From assembly GCA_024811115.1 (NCBI GenBank), contig JAKOGH010000743.1, forward strand, positions 272,370-336,369: a DNA stretch of 64,000 nt, given 5' to 3'. Below, piece by piece: positions 1-11,034 of this stretch. Position numbers and translations under genes: made by a program. The stretch's first letter is position 1; each line of letters starts with the position of its first letter. Origin of the DNA: Terana coerulea. Lineage: Eukaryota > Basidiomycota > Agaricomycetes > Polyporales > Phanerochaetaceae. Under the pieces are notes generated by a model. The model saw nothing but the letters and a program-made list of their open reading frames with translations, had not been told where the DNA came from and did not search any database.

Positions 1-310
1 CGCTTTACAGCTGCAACCCGTCTATTACGACAACGCTGCTTCCACGTACCCCTCTCCCACCGACGTGGACGGCGACGACCTCATTGCCCAAGTGGACGAA
101 CCTGTGATCTTCCCCTTCTTCTCCTCGTCTTGCGACGACTGTTCTACCAAATCTCACACGCTTCCCCTGCTCGTTATGTATCGCTATGAAATCTATCCGG
201 TTCGCTTGCTGTCCGTTTGCCACCCTAATTCTTTGGATTCCATTCGTGTTTTTGCCTCGCATCTTTCTTTAGTTACGCTATGTCCTTGGCCTCTGTCGTG
301 TATGTTTTAG
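1..310 (+). CDS. 3' end of an unrecognised gene (partial)
   Basis: The reading frame is open from base 2 and uses C-ending codons like the real genes in this window for at least its first 50 codons, ending at a stop at 308-310. The peptide begins around LQLQPVYYDNAAS and is rich in Asp, Ser and Pro, then becomes hydrophobic and less codon-biased. I recognise no domain. It is probably the last exon of a gene that starts left of the window. The true stop could differ, because single-base frame breaks are common in this sequence. The opposite strand is also open here but has poorer codon use. Confidence 0.35.
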   Translation, partial: ALQLQPVYYDNAASTYPSPTDVDGDDLIAQVDEPVIFPFFSSSCDDCSTKSHTLPLLVMYRYEIYPVRLLSVCHPNSLDSIRVFASHLSLVTLCPWPLSCMF

Positions 311-487
311 TTTGTGAAATGGAGTATCGTCTACGGGCGTGTCATGTATCAAAATCTGGACTTCCAATATATGTCTCATTTATTTCTCTTCGCGATTCGC
401 GCGGCTGTATTGCAGTCACATCTTTGAAAAAAGCATGATGATATCTTACAGGACGAGTAGAGACAAGCCACAAGGGTGTGCGCGATA

Positions 488-2642
488 CTATCCCTGCTTC
501 TTGGTCTTCTTCGTGGTAGAATCCCCTGCCTCTTTTCTCCCCCTCTTGGCCTGCACGGTCTTGGTCATTCCTGGTACGTCGAAGGATACTCTACCTGCGG
601 CACGTTCCTCGAGGAGCCACTGTTCACATTGCTCTCGCGCCATCCGGGTGCGCGAGTTGCCACGCAACCACACGTGATAACACCTGGCCTGTCCAGGGGC
701 CAGGTTTTCCTTCCAGAACCCGTACGACATCGCGACCCTGAATAACACGTTAATGTGCATAAAACGGTCGATCATATAGATACTAACGCTTAGTATAGGT
801 GGGGCATCAACTGCCGATAGGAGACCAAGAGCTTCGGCGCGAGCGAGGAAGGCATTGTATTTCTCGATGACTGCGTTAGTATCCTGTATGTGTGTCTCTG
901 TGCGATGCAGCCAGATTGGGACCAGCTCTTGCACTAGCGAGAAGAGGAGCGATGTAGCCCAGAATGACCCTGTTTGCGCATTATGCACCTCCTTCTCGCG
1001 CATCAAGAGACCTCCATGAACGCTATGTCAGAACCTCATTTATCGAAACCGAACTGTCTTCCTTACCTATCCTCGCACGTTCGTTATCACCGCCGACGGA
1101 GGGGCCATGGAGGATATCCGCGGCCTTGAACAACAACGGAATACCGTCCAGATAGTGGTTCTGAACGCCCAGCTTCATGCCCTCGCGGATGACCGCTTCC
1201 GCTGCGAGATGCGACTTCCCTTTGGCGTCCAGGAAGGTGAGTCCGCGATATGGGGTTAGCCCACATGCGAGATACAGTCGGGCACGGGTAGACGGTTCGT
1301 GCTCAGCGGCAGCAGCTAGCAGGGGATGCAGGGGCGTGGTGATTTGTTGATCTGCCGGCAGCGTGATGGTATGTAGGATGGTGGCTGCTAGGAAACCCGT
1401 TTCCGGAGGGCCAATTGGTGCCGACAGCTCAGAGGCAACTTCTGGAGGAATATGGAAGACGGATGTGTAGAGACCCAGAGTATCAATGAGCTTTAAAGCA
1501 TGCAGAGGAGACCGGCCTGTGAAAGGATACAGTTACAATCACAGCGTGCAGTATGCGACACAGTCAATAAATCGCGACAGACCTTTCATCATTTTATCCA
1601 TCTCCTCCCCTACACGCTCCTTGCTGATTTTGGTCCTCAACGCCAGCTGGCACCAGACTCAGTCAAGATAGGTACCAACGCGGACGGAACGCCCACATAC
1701 CTGTATTTCCGCTTCTTGAACTGCGGCCTCAAGCTCTGGTACAAGCTCGAAGCCAAAACGACTTGCAAATCTGAGGCAGCGCAAGACACGTAGAGGATCG
1801 TCCATAAATGTCTCCCGAGGAGGCAAAGGCGTCCTGACGATGCCATTTTGCAGATCCTGGAGGCCCTACTACGAGCCATGTCAATCGGCGGTACGAGTAG
1901 CCGAGCGATTGACCCCACCTTTCCAGTATGATCTTCCACAGCTCTTGAATGAACGTTGTAGAACAAGGCATTCATAGTAATATCCCGCCTCAGAGCATCT
2001 TCCAAAGGCGTTCCAAAAGCCTGCGCAATAGAATAAGCTGCGCACGCACAGCCAAACAGGTAAATGAACTCACAACTTGAGTGGGTATACGACTGTCTTC
2101 CGCATACTCCTCGCTCCGCAAGTTGACAAAGTCGAGCTCAGTACCAAGGACTGTTGCTTTCGCCGTCTCAAGATGCTTCGAGCGTTCAGGGTTCCGCTCG
2201 ACCTTCACGATCTTCTCAATAGCAACGCCTTCGATGTTGTTGCAATATGTCTGGAAGCGTTCCGCGAATGGAAGTCCCATCATGTCTGCCAGAGCAACGT
2301 CGATATCGTTACTCTGCATGCCAAGGAGCTACACACGCGTAGCGGCTACGTGAACAAGTTGAGACCACCAGCAGATCCTTGAGAACTGACCTTGTCGCGC
2401 ACCCAGCCTCCCGCTATTCTGCACGAAGTCTCTACACCCTCCTCTTCCTTCATCCATTTCGTGCAGCCGTCGAGCAGCGCGCAGATTTGGCTCTCGACTT
2501 CCGTGAGCTGTATCTCCATCTTTTTGGGGACGGCAATTGGGTCTGCAAGGTGTAGAAGGGGTAAATTCGACTGGAAGCGAAAGGGTATACGGCTCGGTCT
2601 GAGGGAGCGGAAGGGTATGAGCGGTCTCCTCAACCAGAGCAT
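488..2642 (-). CDS. CCA1: tRNA CCA-adding enzyme (ATP(CTP):tRNA nucleotidyltransferase), frame break near the C-terminus
   Basis: The enzyme adds the 3' CCA end to tRNAs. Head-domain signatures are IAGGWVRDKLLG, then SNDIDVALAD (the metal-binding DxD-type motif), then RRDITMNALFYN and DPLRVLRCLRFASRF, followed by the KISKERVGEEMDKMM neck. Exons that keep phase are 2519-2391, 2328-2074, 2020-1919, 1865-1701, 1646-1583, 1516-1067, 1011-788 and 737 onward. Two in-frame starts exist: ATG at 2642 gives a 41-residue Arg/Leu/Ser/Pro-rich, acid-free extension, and ATG at 2519 gives the bare enzyme. This matches the known use of alternative starts in yeast CCA1 for mitochondrial and cytosolic/nuclear forms. 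The last exon reads VVAWQLAHPDG and then meets a stop at 624. The conserved continuation REQCEQWLLEER lies one frame over and ends at 488, so a one-base gain (or two-base loss) near 632-645 is likely. Confidence 0.93.
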
Positions 2643-2993
2643 CCGGTGTACATGCAGATCTCGAGTCAGTAAGTAAGTACAGCTCATTTACTTACCGCGC
2701 GTCACGGTAGAGCGCGACGTTGGCGCTTGTTCTAGCCAATCACAGACTCGGATGAATGCTCGACGCCGGACGGAGACATAAGTAGTACGCGACAGAAAAT
2801 AATGTCAACATGATATAGCATGGAAAGCAGGTGCACAAGATGTAGTACAATAACGGGGGTACAGAATTAATGACAATGTATAGCGTAGTGAGCGACCAAC
2901 TTAGCATTGTCGGTGCCAACTGAATCTAGAATATACAAATAACGGCGTGGGACAGAGTATGATTTGCGGTGTCAACCAGTCAAACTCCAAGGA
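2643..2993. other. Intergenic spacer, CCA1 promoter side
   Basis: About 350 bases lie between the upstream CCA1 start codon and the stop of the next minus-strand gene. The spacer must hold the CCA1 promoter and the 3' UTR of the thioesterase gene. I see no further coding signal and no repeat. Confidence 0.5.
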
Positions 2994-3907
2994 CTAGGCA
3001 AGGATTATAGAAAGCCATCCGCGTAAGTGTTGAATCTCCTGGTCGGAAACGGTATGCTCCAAGCCCGCGTAAGATCGGAATGTGACCCTTGAGACGACGA
3101 ATGAGACAGCGAGAAGAAAGCTCAACCGGATCACTCACTTATCCTCAGGGAAGCTCAGCCCATGTCTTAGGAACCTAAGGCACTCATCAGCCATGTCAAT
3201 TGTAATCTCAGTATCAGCATTTCCGTGGCCCCAGAACACTGGCAAGCATGGTTCAATATGGGTCATTTGCTGAGATTGATGCATGAGTATATGCAACATG
3301 AGTTATAATATCATCTAGGGACATACCTGTCTATGGCGATGTGGGATCCATCCGGAGAGGCTGGCAACACCCCCAAGGTCATGCAACGTGGTCAGGGCAA
3401 GTAGCATACTCAGGGCGGCACCTTGACTGAATCCGACAAGGACGACCTTCTTTGGTTGGCTGAGAATATGCATCTCGCTGCGTATGATTTCTTCAACCCG
3501 AGCAATATTGTCGATAGCACCTGACACGCCGCAGGAAGGACAAGGAGGTAGATGGAACACATCGAACCAGGCAGGGCAAATTTGACCTTCGTTCATGGTC
3601 ACTGGAATAGAAGGGCTGTATAAATACTTGTAAGCAACAATGAATTAAACGATTGATATGAGATACATGCCTTTGGGGCAAGATCCACTTGACATGAGGA
3701 AGTTGAGTTGCCAACGTTTGCACAATGGGCAACCATTGCTGCGCATACTGGCCGAGCCCCTGAAAATAATGCGATTACTCCGGATAATTCGAGAAAAGTG
3801 ATGGCTGCGGCCCTTACGTGGAGGAAAATAACGGTAGCAAGGTGTTCATCGCTGGTAGGTTGAACGACTAGCTGTTCGATGGCTGTTCCAGAGCATGGGG
3901 CGGGCAT
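2994..3907 (-). CDS. APT1: Acyl-protein thioesterase / lysophospholipase-like serine esterase
   Basis: The predicted 230-residue protein is the usual length for the APT1/LYPLA family, which removes palmitate from proteins. The order of motifs is diagnostic: FLHGLGQYAQQW, WILPQ followed by PSIPVTMN and WFDV, the nucleophile elbow GFSQGAALS, a SLSGW segment, then FWGHGNADT (catalytic Asp) and GLEHTVS (catalytic His). The triad is complete. Exons that sum to a whole number of codons are 3907-3818, 3759-3671, 3615-3327, 3269-3139 and 3087-2994. The second intron (3670-3616) starts GC, not GT (AG|GCATGT). Only that donor keeps phase and the conserved sequence. The gene sits head-to-head with VAC8, whose product is itself palmitoylated in yeast; shared regulation would be speculation. 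Confidence 0.92.
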
Positions 3908-4396
3908 TGTCCTCAGATTATCTGTATTTTACGCCTGCATTGCCTGTTCTTTATACACCGTCGTATTTTCGGCGGCCAGAGGCATACGCAGTATCACACA
4001 TAGCCCCGGGATTTGCGCAGCACTCGCGCTGAAACTTGGCTCTGCAGAGGCTGTCATTTCGAGACGCAAGAATTGTCACTTAGCGTCGCCGTGGGTGCGG
4101 AGGCGGTTCTGTCCGATAATTCCAGTCATACGCTTGCAAATTCAGGCGGCCAGGGAAGATGGTAACAGAGCTCCTCGCAGCACCGGGCAAAGCACGCGCG
4201 AGTCGCCGCCGGCGGCCGCCACAAAGCCCAGAGGCAGTCTAAGCGCCACGTGCAAAGGGAAAGCGGAGGCGCCGAACATGAGCCTGGCTTCTCCAGAGTC
4301 CAGACACACTCCTCGCTCCTACCACCTCGCGGTCCTTCCGCTCCTCCTGCCTCCGCTCAGCCCTCCCTTGCCTCTTGAACAAACTCAATCAGAGCA
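3908..4396. promoter_or_regulatory. Divergent promoter region between APT1 and VAC8
   Basis: These 490 bases separate two divergently transcribed start codons and must contain both promoters and 5' leaders. The VAC8 side becomes a CT-rich tract from about 4300 to 4380, typical of fungal 5' leaders. I found no clear TATA box. Confidence 0.5.
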
Positions 4397-6822
4397 ATGG
4401 GTGCCATATCAAGCTGCTGCGAATCATGCTGTCCGTTTCTCTCTCTCCCGGGTCCGAGGGTAACTGCGACTGACTCTCTCTTTCGCAGTCCGTTCTCGCA
4501 AGTCACAGTCGTACGAGCCGCTGCTGCTAGAGAATGAGCGGGAGGCTGTGGCGGACCTTCTTCAGTACCTTGAAAGTGAGGCCCATCCGCGGTTGCCCTG
4601 CCCTCGCCGGCTGATATGGTCCCACTTTGCAGACCGAACAACCACCAACTTCTTCACGGGATCACCACTCTCCGCGTTGACTACACTCTCTTTTTCCGAC
4701 AATGTTGACCTGCAGCGCAGCGCGGCGCTTGCTTTTGCCGAGATTACGGAAAAGGAAGTACGACCGGTCGGACGGGACACGCTCGACCCCATCCTCTTCC
4801 TCCTCAGTAGCCATGACACCGAAGTTCAACGGGCCGCCAGTGCAGCTCTCGGAAACCTCGCCGTGAACAGTATGTTTACGCTTTGCACCACGCTGCTGCT
4901 GTAGACTGACATGGTTGCAGCCGACAACAAGCTCCTCATCGTGAAGTTAGGCGGTCTTGAGCCTCTCATCCGGCAGATGCTTAGCCCGAACGTTGAAGTG
5001 CAATGCAATGCTGTGGGCTGCGTGACCAACCTCGCAACTCACGGTACGTACGTTTGCTCCCACCGTGCATATGCTGCTGACGTTCGACTGGTGCAGACGA
5101 CAACAAGACGAAGATCGCGAAATCAGGCGCTCTGGTTCCTCTTACACGTTTGGCACGCTCGAAGGACATGCGGGTACAACGAAACGCCACTGGAGCCCTG
5201 CTTAACATGACCCACTCGGGTACGTCTCATTCATATCGCTTAGAGGTTATCAAAGACGCGGAAATGAGCTAACCTCGGCGAACTGCAGATGAGAACAGAC
5301 AACAGCTTGTTAACGCTGGTGCCATCCCTGTTCTTGTCAGCCTACTCAACTCGCAAGATACTGATGTCCAGTACTACTGCACTACCGCTTTGAGCAATAT
5401 TGCCGTTGATGGTCAGAAGTTTTACAGTCTAAACGCCCGCAGTTAACTCACGGCTTGTCGTACGTAGGTAACAACAGGAAGAAGCTCGCCCAGACTGAGC
5501 CTAAGCTGGTGTCAAGTCTTGTTCAGCTTATGGACAGCCCCAGTCTCAAGGTGCAATGCCAAGCCGCCTTGGCTCTTCGTAACCTTGCTAGCGATGGTAA
5601 GCATGTCGATGAACTGGCGAGGTTCGTGCTGACCGGAATGCCCAGAGAAATATCAGCTCGAGATCGTCAAGGCAGATGGGCTGACTTCCCTGCTTCGCCT
5701 ACTTCAATCCGCCTACCTGCCTCTCATACTGTCCGCTGCCGCATGTGTCCGCAACGTCTCCATTCACCCACAAAACGAGTCGCCCATCATCGAGTCCGGA
5801 TTTTTGCAACCATTAATCAACCTGTTGTCGTTCAAGGATAACGAGGAAGTGCAATGCCATGCTATCTCCACCCTTCGTAACCTCGCCGCAAGTTCGGAGA
5901 AGAACAAGCTGGCCATCGTGAAGGCGGAAGCGGTGCAGAGGATCAAAGAGCTCGTACTTGAGGTCCCGATGAATGTACAATCCGAGATGACAGCGTGTAT
6001 TGCAGTTCTTGCGTTAAGTGGTGTGCTCATACCCTGCCTGTTCACGTTGTGCTGTGACTGACATGCTCCACAGATGAACTCAAGGGCCAGCTGCTCGAGA
6101 TGGGCATTTGCGAAGTTCTAATTCCCCTTACGAATTCACCAAGTTCTGAAGTTCAAGGTAACAGTGCTGCGGCTCTGGGCAACTTGTCTTCCAAGGGTCA
6201 GTCGCAAAGCGTTCGCTGTTCGATCATGCCGGCTCAATCATTCTCGTTTACAGACGGCCGCACGACTTCTGATGACTACTCCGCATTTAACGACGTTTGG
6301 GATCACCCTGATGGTGGCATGCACCAATACCTATACCGCTTTTTGACGAGCCCTGATGCCACCTTCCAACACATCGCCGTCTGGACCATTGTTCAGCTTC
6401 TTGAATCTGGCGGTGAGCCCTCTCGCTTCACATGTAGTGATCACAGCCTGACGATTCTCACAGACCCGCAACTTATCAGCAATATTCGCAGTTCAAATAT
6501 CCTTATTCCCAACATTCGCCAGCTTGCGGCTACTCGTACCTCATCACCCGACGTCGTCCATCGGCGGAACCCCCGGTCGCACGGCTCACATCACTCGTAC
6601 CAGGATACCGACACTGGCGAAGGCCAGGGCGAAATCCAGCAGCTCTCGCGGCGCATCCTTGAGTTCACGGACGGTGACGCAGAGATCGCAGCGACGCCGA
6701 GCGCACCGGCGTCGCAGAAGCAGCCAGGATCGCTTCTGGCAGAGAGCATGATGGGCAGATCGCACGAAGAGCTCCGCCGCAGCGTTCGGGAGGCGTTCAC
6801 TAGCAGTTCCGTGACCCACTAG
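4397..6822 (+). CDS. VAC8: Vac8-type armadillo-repeat vacuolar membrane protein
   Basis: The product is about 630 residues. It starts [12 protein letters not shown]: Gly-2 fits N-myristoylation and the cysteines fit palmitoylation, the dual anchor known for Vac8 on the vacuole. About eleven ARM repeats follow, with near-identity to yeast Vac8 in blocks such as [20 protein letters not shown], [26 protein letters not shown] and [15 protein letters not shown]. In yeast Vac8 acts in vacuole inheritance, fusion, the nucleus-vacuole junction and Atg13 binding. Exons that keep phase are 4397-4451 (donor uncertain), 4489-4575, 4633-4869, 4921-5043, 5097-5219, 5289-5411, 5468-5596, 5646-6020, 6074-6196, 6254-6412 and 6464-6822. 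Four exons are exactly 123 nt, one ARM repeat each. The C-terminus is a basic/Ser-rich tail ending SSSVTH. Confidence 0.96.
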
Positions 6823-7298
6823 AGTTTAGGGTCCTGTGCTGGGGAGCGCATATTAACTTGGCCGACGTTGGTATTTATTATGGACCAGCTGCCCTTGCAT
6901 ATTTCTGTACATGTCTTCTTCCTACCACATCTTTTTCTTATGGCTAGCTTCTGCATTCTATGTGTACTGCAATCCCCTTGCAGCTGTTGGTCTCGGTTCG
7001 GTACCTTACTTTGACGATACTCTTCGCAATGTTTGTGATTCGTGGTATCCCTTGATGAAGTATAATGATCTTGTAAATGCGCTCTTCACAATCCAATGTC
7101 TATTTCACACTACATCACCAAGGCTTGACCTGCCCAGCACTCGTGGCTTGCGCCGGAGTCCTATTCTCAAAATGCCAATCGTTTGGAGGAATTTCTTCAA
7201 TAAGCCATGAGGCATACAGGGCGAGTCAGGATGCGAGAGTGGTATGACAGCATGCAGAGAACCGAAAGCAGGAAGGCTGAAAGTATAGAACAGGTGCT
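6823..7298. other. Convergent 3' spacer between VAC8 and RPS29
   Basis: This stretch follows the VAC8 stop and precedes the RPS29 stop on the other strand. An open frame at 6911-7210 is present but shows no codon bias and no family resemblance. I treat the region as 3' UTR plus spacer. Confidence 0.5.
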
Positions 7299-7586
7299 TC
7301 ACCGGGTCTAGGAGAAGACGCTAAGTTAGTTACCATGTACACAGACAGGGCGAGAGGATGGACCTTGACGAAGCCAATGGCAGCAGACTTCTCACGGAAG
7401 CACTGGCGGCAGAGGTCGAGGCCGTACTTGCGGATGAGACCAGCCTGGTGGGCGCAGTGGCGACTAGAAGACGCGTCGTATGAGCACAGTTCCCCCTCTG
7501 AAGCGTCGTGCATGCGATATTCACCATTCACGGCTGCCCTTGCCGTACTTGCGGGGACGAGAGAACCAAACGGCGTCGTGGGTCAT
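7299..7586 (-). CDS. RPS29: 40S ribosomal protein S29 (uS14)
   Basis: The protein has exactly 56 residues, the family length. It reads from [20 protein letters not shown] through a C-x2-C...C-x2-C zinc site (SREC-RHC and LCRQC) to [10 protein letters not shown]. It is a small-subunit protein near the decoding head. Exons are 7586-7525, 7463-7364 and 7307-7299. The first intron splits the Cys-21 codon. The last coding exon is only nine bases (Thr, Arg, stop), after an intron with a clear CTAAC branch site about 20 bases before its AG. The three exons total 171 bases, which is 56 codons plus stop. Confidence 0.95.
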
Positions 7587-7809
7587 GGTGACGGGTTTTG
7601 AGGGCTGGAGGCACGACAATGAGCGTGAGAGCACTTAACGCGGGGGGTGGCGACGTACCTTGCCGGAGAGTTGAGAGGGCGTCGGTCGCTGTGTGCGGGC
7701 TGGTGTAAGGTCTGTGGACTGGGCACAAAATAAGGTTTGTATAGTCTTCGGTCTCCGCCGGCTGTTCCCGCGCACTGAATAATGCTCCCACCGTGAACAG
7801 TTCTCCAGC

Positions 7810-7911
7810 GCCCGCCTAGCTCAATCGGATAGAGCGTCAGACTCTTACGAGTGCGGGTGATCAACAGATTACGTTATCTGAAGGCTGCGAGTTCGACCCT
7901 CGCGGTGGGCT
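7810..7911 (+). tRNA. tRNA-Lys(CUU) with a 28-base intron
   Basis: The acceptor arms 7810-7816 (GCCCGCC) and 7904-7910 (GGTGGGC) pair with one G-U; 7911 is the discriminator U. The D arm, the T arm (GCGAG-TTCGACC-CTCGC) and the anticodon stem TCAGA/TCTGA all close. The anticodon loop is CT-CTT-A and then, after the intron 7848-7875, A, so the anticodon is CTT at 7844-7846. The intron lies one base 3' of the anticodon, the canonical nuclear position (37/38). Confidence 0.95.
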
Positions 7912-7916
7912 AGTTG

Positions 7917-7920
7917 TTTT
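7917..7920 (+). terminator. RNA polymerase III terminator of the tRNA
   Basis: A run of four T begins six bases after the tRNA 3' end, the expected Pol III stop signal. Confidence 0.7.
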
Positions 7921-8386
7921 GGCCCTACTTTTGTTGGGCTCTTGTGACCAGATAAGCCTGCAACCCTCCCTTCAAGTTTCTTGCTCTGACAGAAAAATTG
8001 TGGGTGAAGAGTGGAGTGTGAATAAAGCGTACTAAACAGTTTATAAGATGTAAAGATTAGTTTACAGGGGTTTCCCCCAAGTTTCCCCCACTGAATTCCG
8101 GTCTGTGGTAATCGTAGCCCATAAACACACGAAATAAAATCTTGGCATGATAGGTGCTAGATGGACACGTGGAGTCATGAACAGTACATGTACTAGTGCT
8201 GCGCCAATTGGTGCATGATTCGCACGCACTTACTATTTAAGAGCTCTATCGAAAGGACTGCAGCAAGCCGCGAGACCAATATTAACTTGAATAACACACC
8301 ATCGATGGTATTCGCCAGCCTCTCTGCAGCCAATTATCCAATAATTCCACAGTAGCTACTGAAGGAGTACTACGCGTACAATGCGA
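7921..8386. other. Intergenic spacer
   Basis: About 465 bases lie between the tRNA and the stop codon of the next minus-strand gene. They are AT-richer than the flanking genes. I see no coding potential and no repeat. Confidence 0.5.
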
Positions 8387-10633
8387 TTACAACCAGGAGC
8401 CCGGAACATCCAAACCAGCCAGCTCCCGAGTGAGAGTCTCCAACGCTGTTTCGATGCGATCTGGTCTCGACGAAGTTTCACTCGATACCGAGGTCGATTT
8501 AACCTTGGTAGGTCCTGGCGCTGCAATCAGTAGGCTTTCGTCAATGGTCAAGTCCACAAAGGTATTCGCCAACGCCGCCAAGGTTTGTTGGGTATCACCC
8601 GCTGGCGTAGAGGCGACAGGGCCAGGAGCTTTCGGTTTCGCAGGCGTCCTCGGGGCACGAGTCGTAAACAGCGGGACAAGCTTGCCTGTCTTACAGGTTC
8701 CGCACCCTAATTGACGAGTGAGTATTTGCAGATTACCACTGACTGGTTGCGAGACGCACTACATTCTTCGGGCCGAATAGATTTGCTGTAACGGCCGTAG
8801 ACCTTCGCGCAGTTGTCGCATTCTGCAGCTGCGTCAGTGGCTATGGGCAGCATGAGCGTTGAAGATACCCACCCCATTCGTAGGGATAGTTTATCTCATA
8901 GTTGTGCTTTGTCTGAGGGGTTAAAGATGAGTAGTTTGTGGTGGACGCGTTGTGGGACAAAACGCACGCTAACAGTAATTTCTGGTCTCTTCCGCGTGAC
9001 CTTCGCAGCCCTGACGTGGACCTGTATTACGCAACTGTCCGGAATATAGCTGTCTCACGCACCATGCCTTGAACGCACGACCATGGCCTTCCTTCGGATC
9101 GCCATTGATGATCCAGCAGGCCAAATGGCACCTGAAAGCTGTAGTCAGCTAGCCGAATCAACACACTCTGCCTGAAGGGTTACATCTCATGCGAAAGAGT
9201 ATTTCGGATGCGGTCTGCGAATTGATCAGCTCATGAATGCCTTAGTTTACGGAGACGGAGAAAGCCCTCACCATCGCTATCTAAGACTTTACTCGCCAGC
9301 TCGATTTCCGTAGTCTGTGTACCATCTCTGGATCTAGCAAGATAACCTTTCAGATTTTGGACAACACTTATACAGAAAACCAGGAATCGCCTACTTTTTC
9401 CACCTAGCCCGTCCGGCCGTCGTCAAAAGACGCTTGCTCCATGTCAGCTTTGTCGCCTCAGGCAAGCCGCCTTTGAATACAGAAGCATTAAGCTCGCCAA
9501 ACAGCTGCTGAGCGTACGTTTCTCGTCGGGCTTGTTCTGCGACTTGAAGGGCCTTCTTCGTGACTCGTGGCGCCTTCGCCTTCTTTGTCAAGCCGGGGGC
9601 TCGTGGGGTGGCTCGCTGCTTCAGTGCGTCATCAGAGTCGGAGTCACTGCTGAAAGTCTGGGGTCGCTGTTGTCCCCTTGACTTAACGCGAGGCATGGGC
9701 TGTGGTTGGGGAGCAGGGATCATGGGCGAATCGGGCTCGGGTTCGGATTCGTCAGACTCAGATGGACCGCTGGCTGAAGACTTTGGAACAGATATCGGCT
9801 GAGATGAGGTCGAACGCTTTTTCGGCCACAAAATATCGGAGTCAGAGAAGTCCGTGGGCAGCTCAGCGAGGTCATCATGGGCTACATCAGAAGGCTTCTC
9901 CTGCAGGTGGTGGCTGTATGGAGGTATTTGGGCGGGAGCCTTTGACTAGCCGTCGAAGAGCAGGCCTCGCTACGACGGGCGGAAAGTCCTCGTCGTCGCT
10001 CCCTGCGAGAAATTTCTCCACTTCACGATCCGAATCCTCTTCGTCCGAGCTGAGTGTAAGGTCGATCATCTCGTCATGGCTGGTCTTCACCGGCGAGTAC
10101 AACAGTGGGTCGTCATGGTTCTCCGGGATAGGCTGAGGGAGGGTGTCTGTCTCCGAGTCTGACGAGTGTAATGCGACCACCAGTCTGAGCGACTGGGAGC
10201 TCGAAGCCGCAGGTGTGCTGGCTTGCCCTGGAATGTGACTGGCAGGTTTCCGGAAGGGGTTGCTGCTACTGGCCTTCGGAGTATGCAGGAGGCTATTTAT
10301 TCGCAATATAGCACCAGTATGTAGCTGCTCTCGACCTATCGAACCTTCACGAAGTGACCTGCATATGCAAGGTTAGCCGCAATAAACTCACAGTTAACAC
10401 ATCAGGATGAACGCGTTACTTATACCTACACCGTTGGGTTGATCTCGTCCTCATCGGAGCTGATTTCTACAATTTCTGTCGCACGCGACACCGCCTTCCG
10501 AGGACCGCTGGCCGCGGCGTTCTGAGAGCTTCAATTCCAGCGTCAGCCTCGCGACACCACGAGAGCAGTTGGGTGTGCGTACTGAAAAGTTCGCGGTCGT
10601 TTCTCTGGGCTGGCAGCGCGCATTGCACACATT
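8387..10633 (-). CDS. SprT-like zinc metalloprotease of GCNA type with SUMO-interaction-like motifs
   Basis: The C-terminal half is a SprT domain: YAQQLFGELNASVF and TWSKRLLTTAGRARW, then DRIRNTLSHEMCHLACWI with the HExxH zinc site (HEMCH, split by an intron), the third ligand in GDPKEGHG, and FKAW. A zinc ribbon follows (CDNCAKVYGRYSKSI, then CGCGTCKTGKL). This order is that of GCNA/ACRC proteins, which act on DNA-protein crosslinks. The N-terminal part is disordered and acidic/Ser-rich. Three SUMO-interaction-like motifs are visible: EIVEISSDEDE, EMIDLTLSSDEE and, at the C-terminus, FVDLTIDES. The SprT part is cut by at least six short introns. The first exon is uncertain: an ATG near 10633 reaches the later frame only through a very short intron. 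The 3' end at 8387 is a clear stop. Confidence 0.85.
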
Positions 10634-11034
10634 TCTGTAGTATGAAATATAGATGAGTAGTATGTCAGATGCCGAAAGTTCCCTTGTGGATAGAAATAAG
10701 ACGAGGGACTCGAAGAAAGTCAACCAAAGACGAGTGGTGTAAGCGCCCAAGCTAGGCTTTCTTCGGCTTTCGAACACGATCAGACACGATCGCGTTGTGG
10801 CGCAGGCAGCCGGACCCCGAGCACTGCAATTCGCAAGGTAAAGGCGTGGCAAAATATGTAAGCCCAAGAGAATACTGTACACCAGGAAATACACTCTATA
10901 CGTAGATTCGTCTATTGTACATAACGTTAGATAAGCATGTGTGTGGTCGTTACATCGTGATCCTGCCACCCAAGTACATATCCAAGCCAGCGTCCACGTC
11001 TCGTCGCCACATCCAGGAAATACCACCGGAAAGG
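10634..11034. other. Spacer between two minus-strand genes
   Basis: About 400 bases hold the promoter of the SprT-like gene and the 3' UTR of the GH16 gene. A long minus-strand frame crosses it (10451-11245) but has no codon bias and overlaps two real genes, so I call it non-coding. Confidence 0.5.

Noticed and set aside
640..720. An in-frame intron (64 bases, GTGTTA...AACAG) that would avoid the CCA1 frame break
   Set aside because: It would remove VVAWQLAHPDG, which fits the conserved C-terminal region of the enzyme family, so a base-count error is more likely.
6911..7210. A 99-codon plus-strand frame after VAC8
   Set aside because: No codon bias, no homology that I recognise, and it lies in the convergent 3' spacer.
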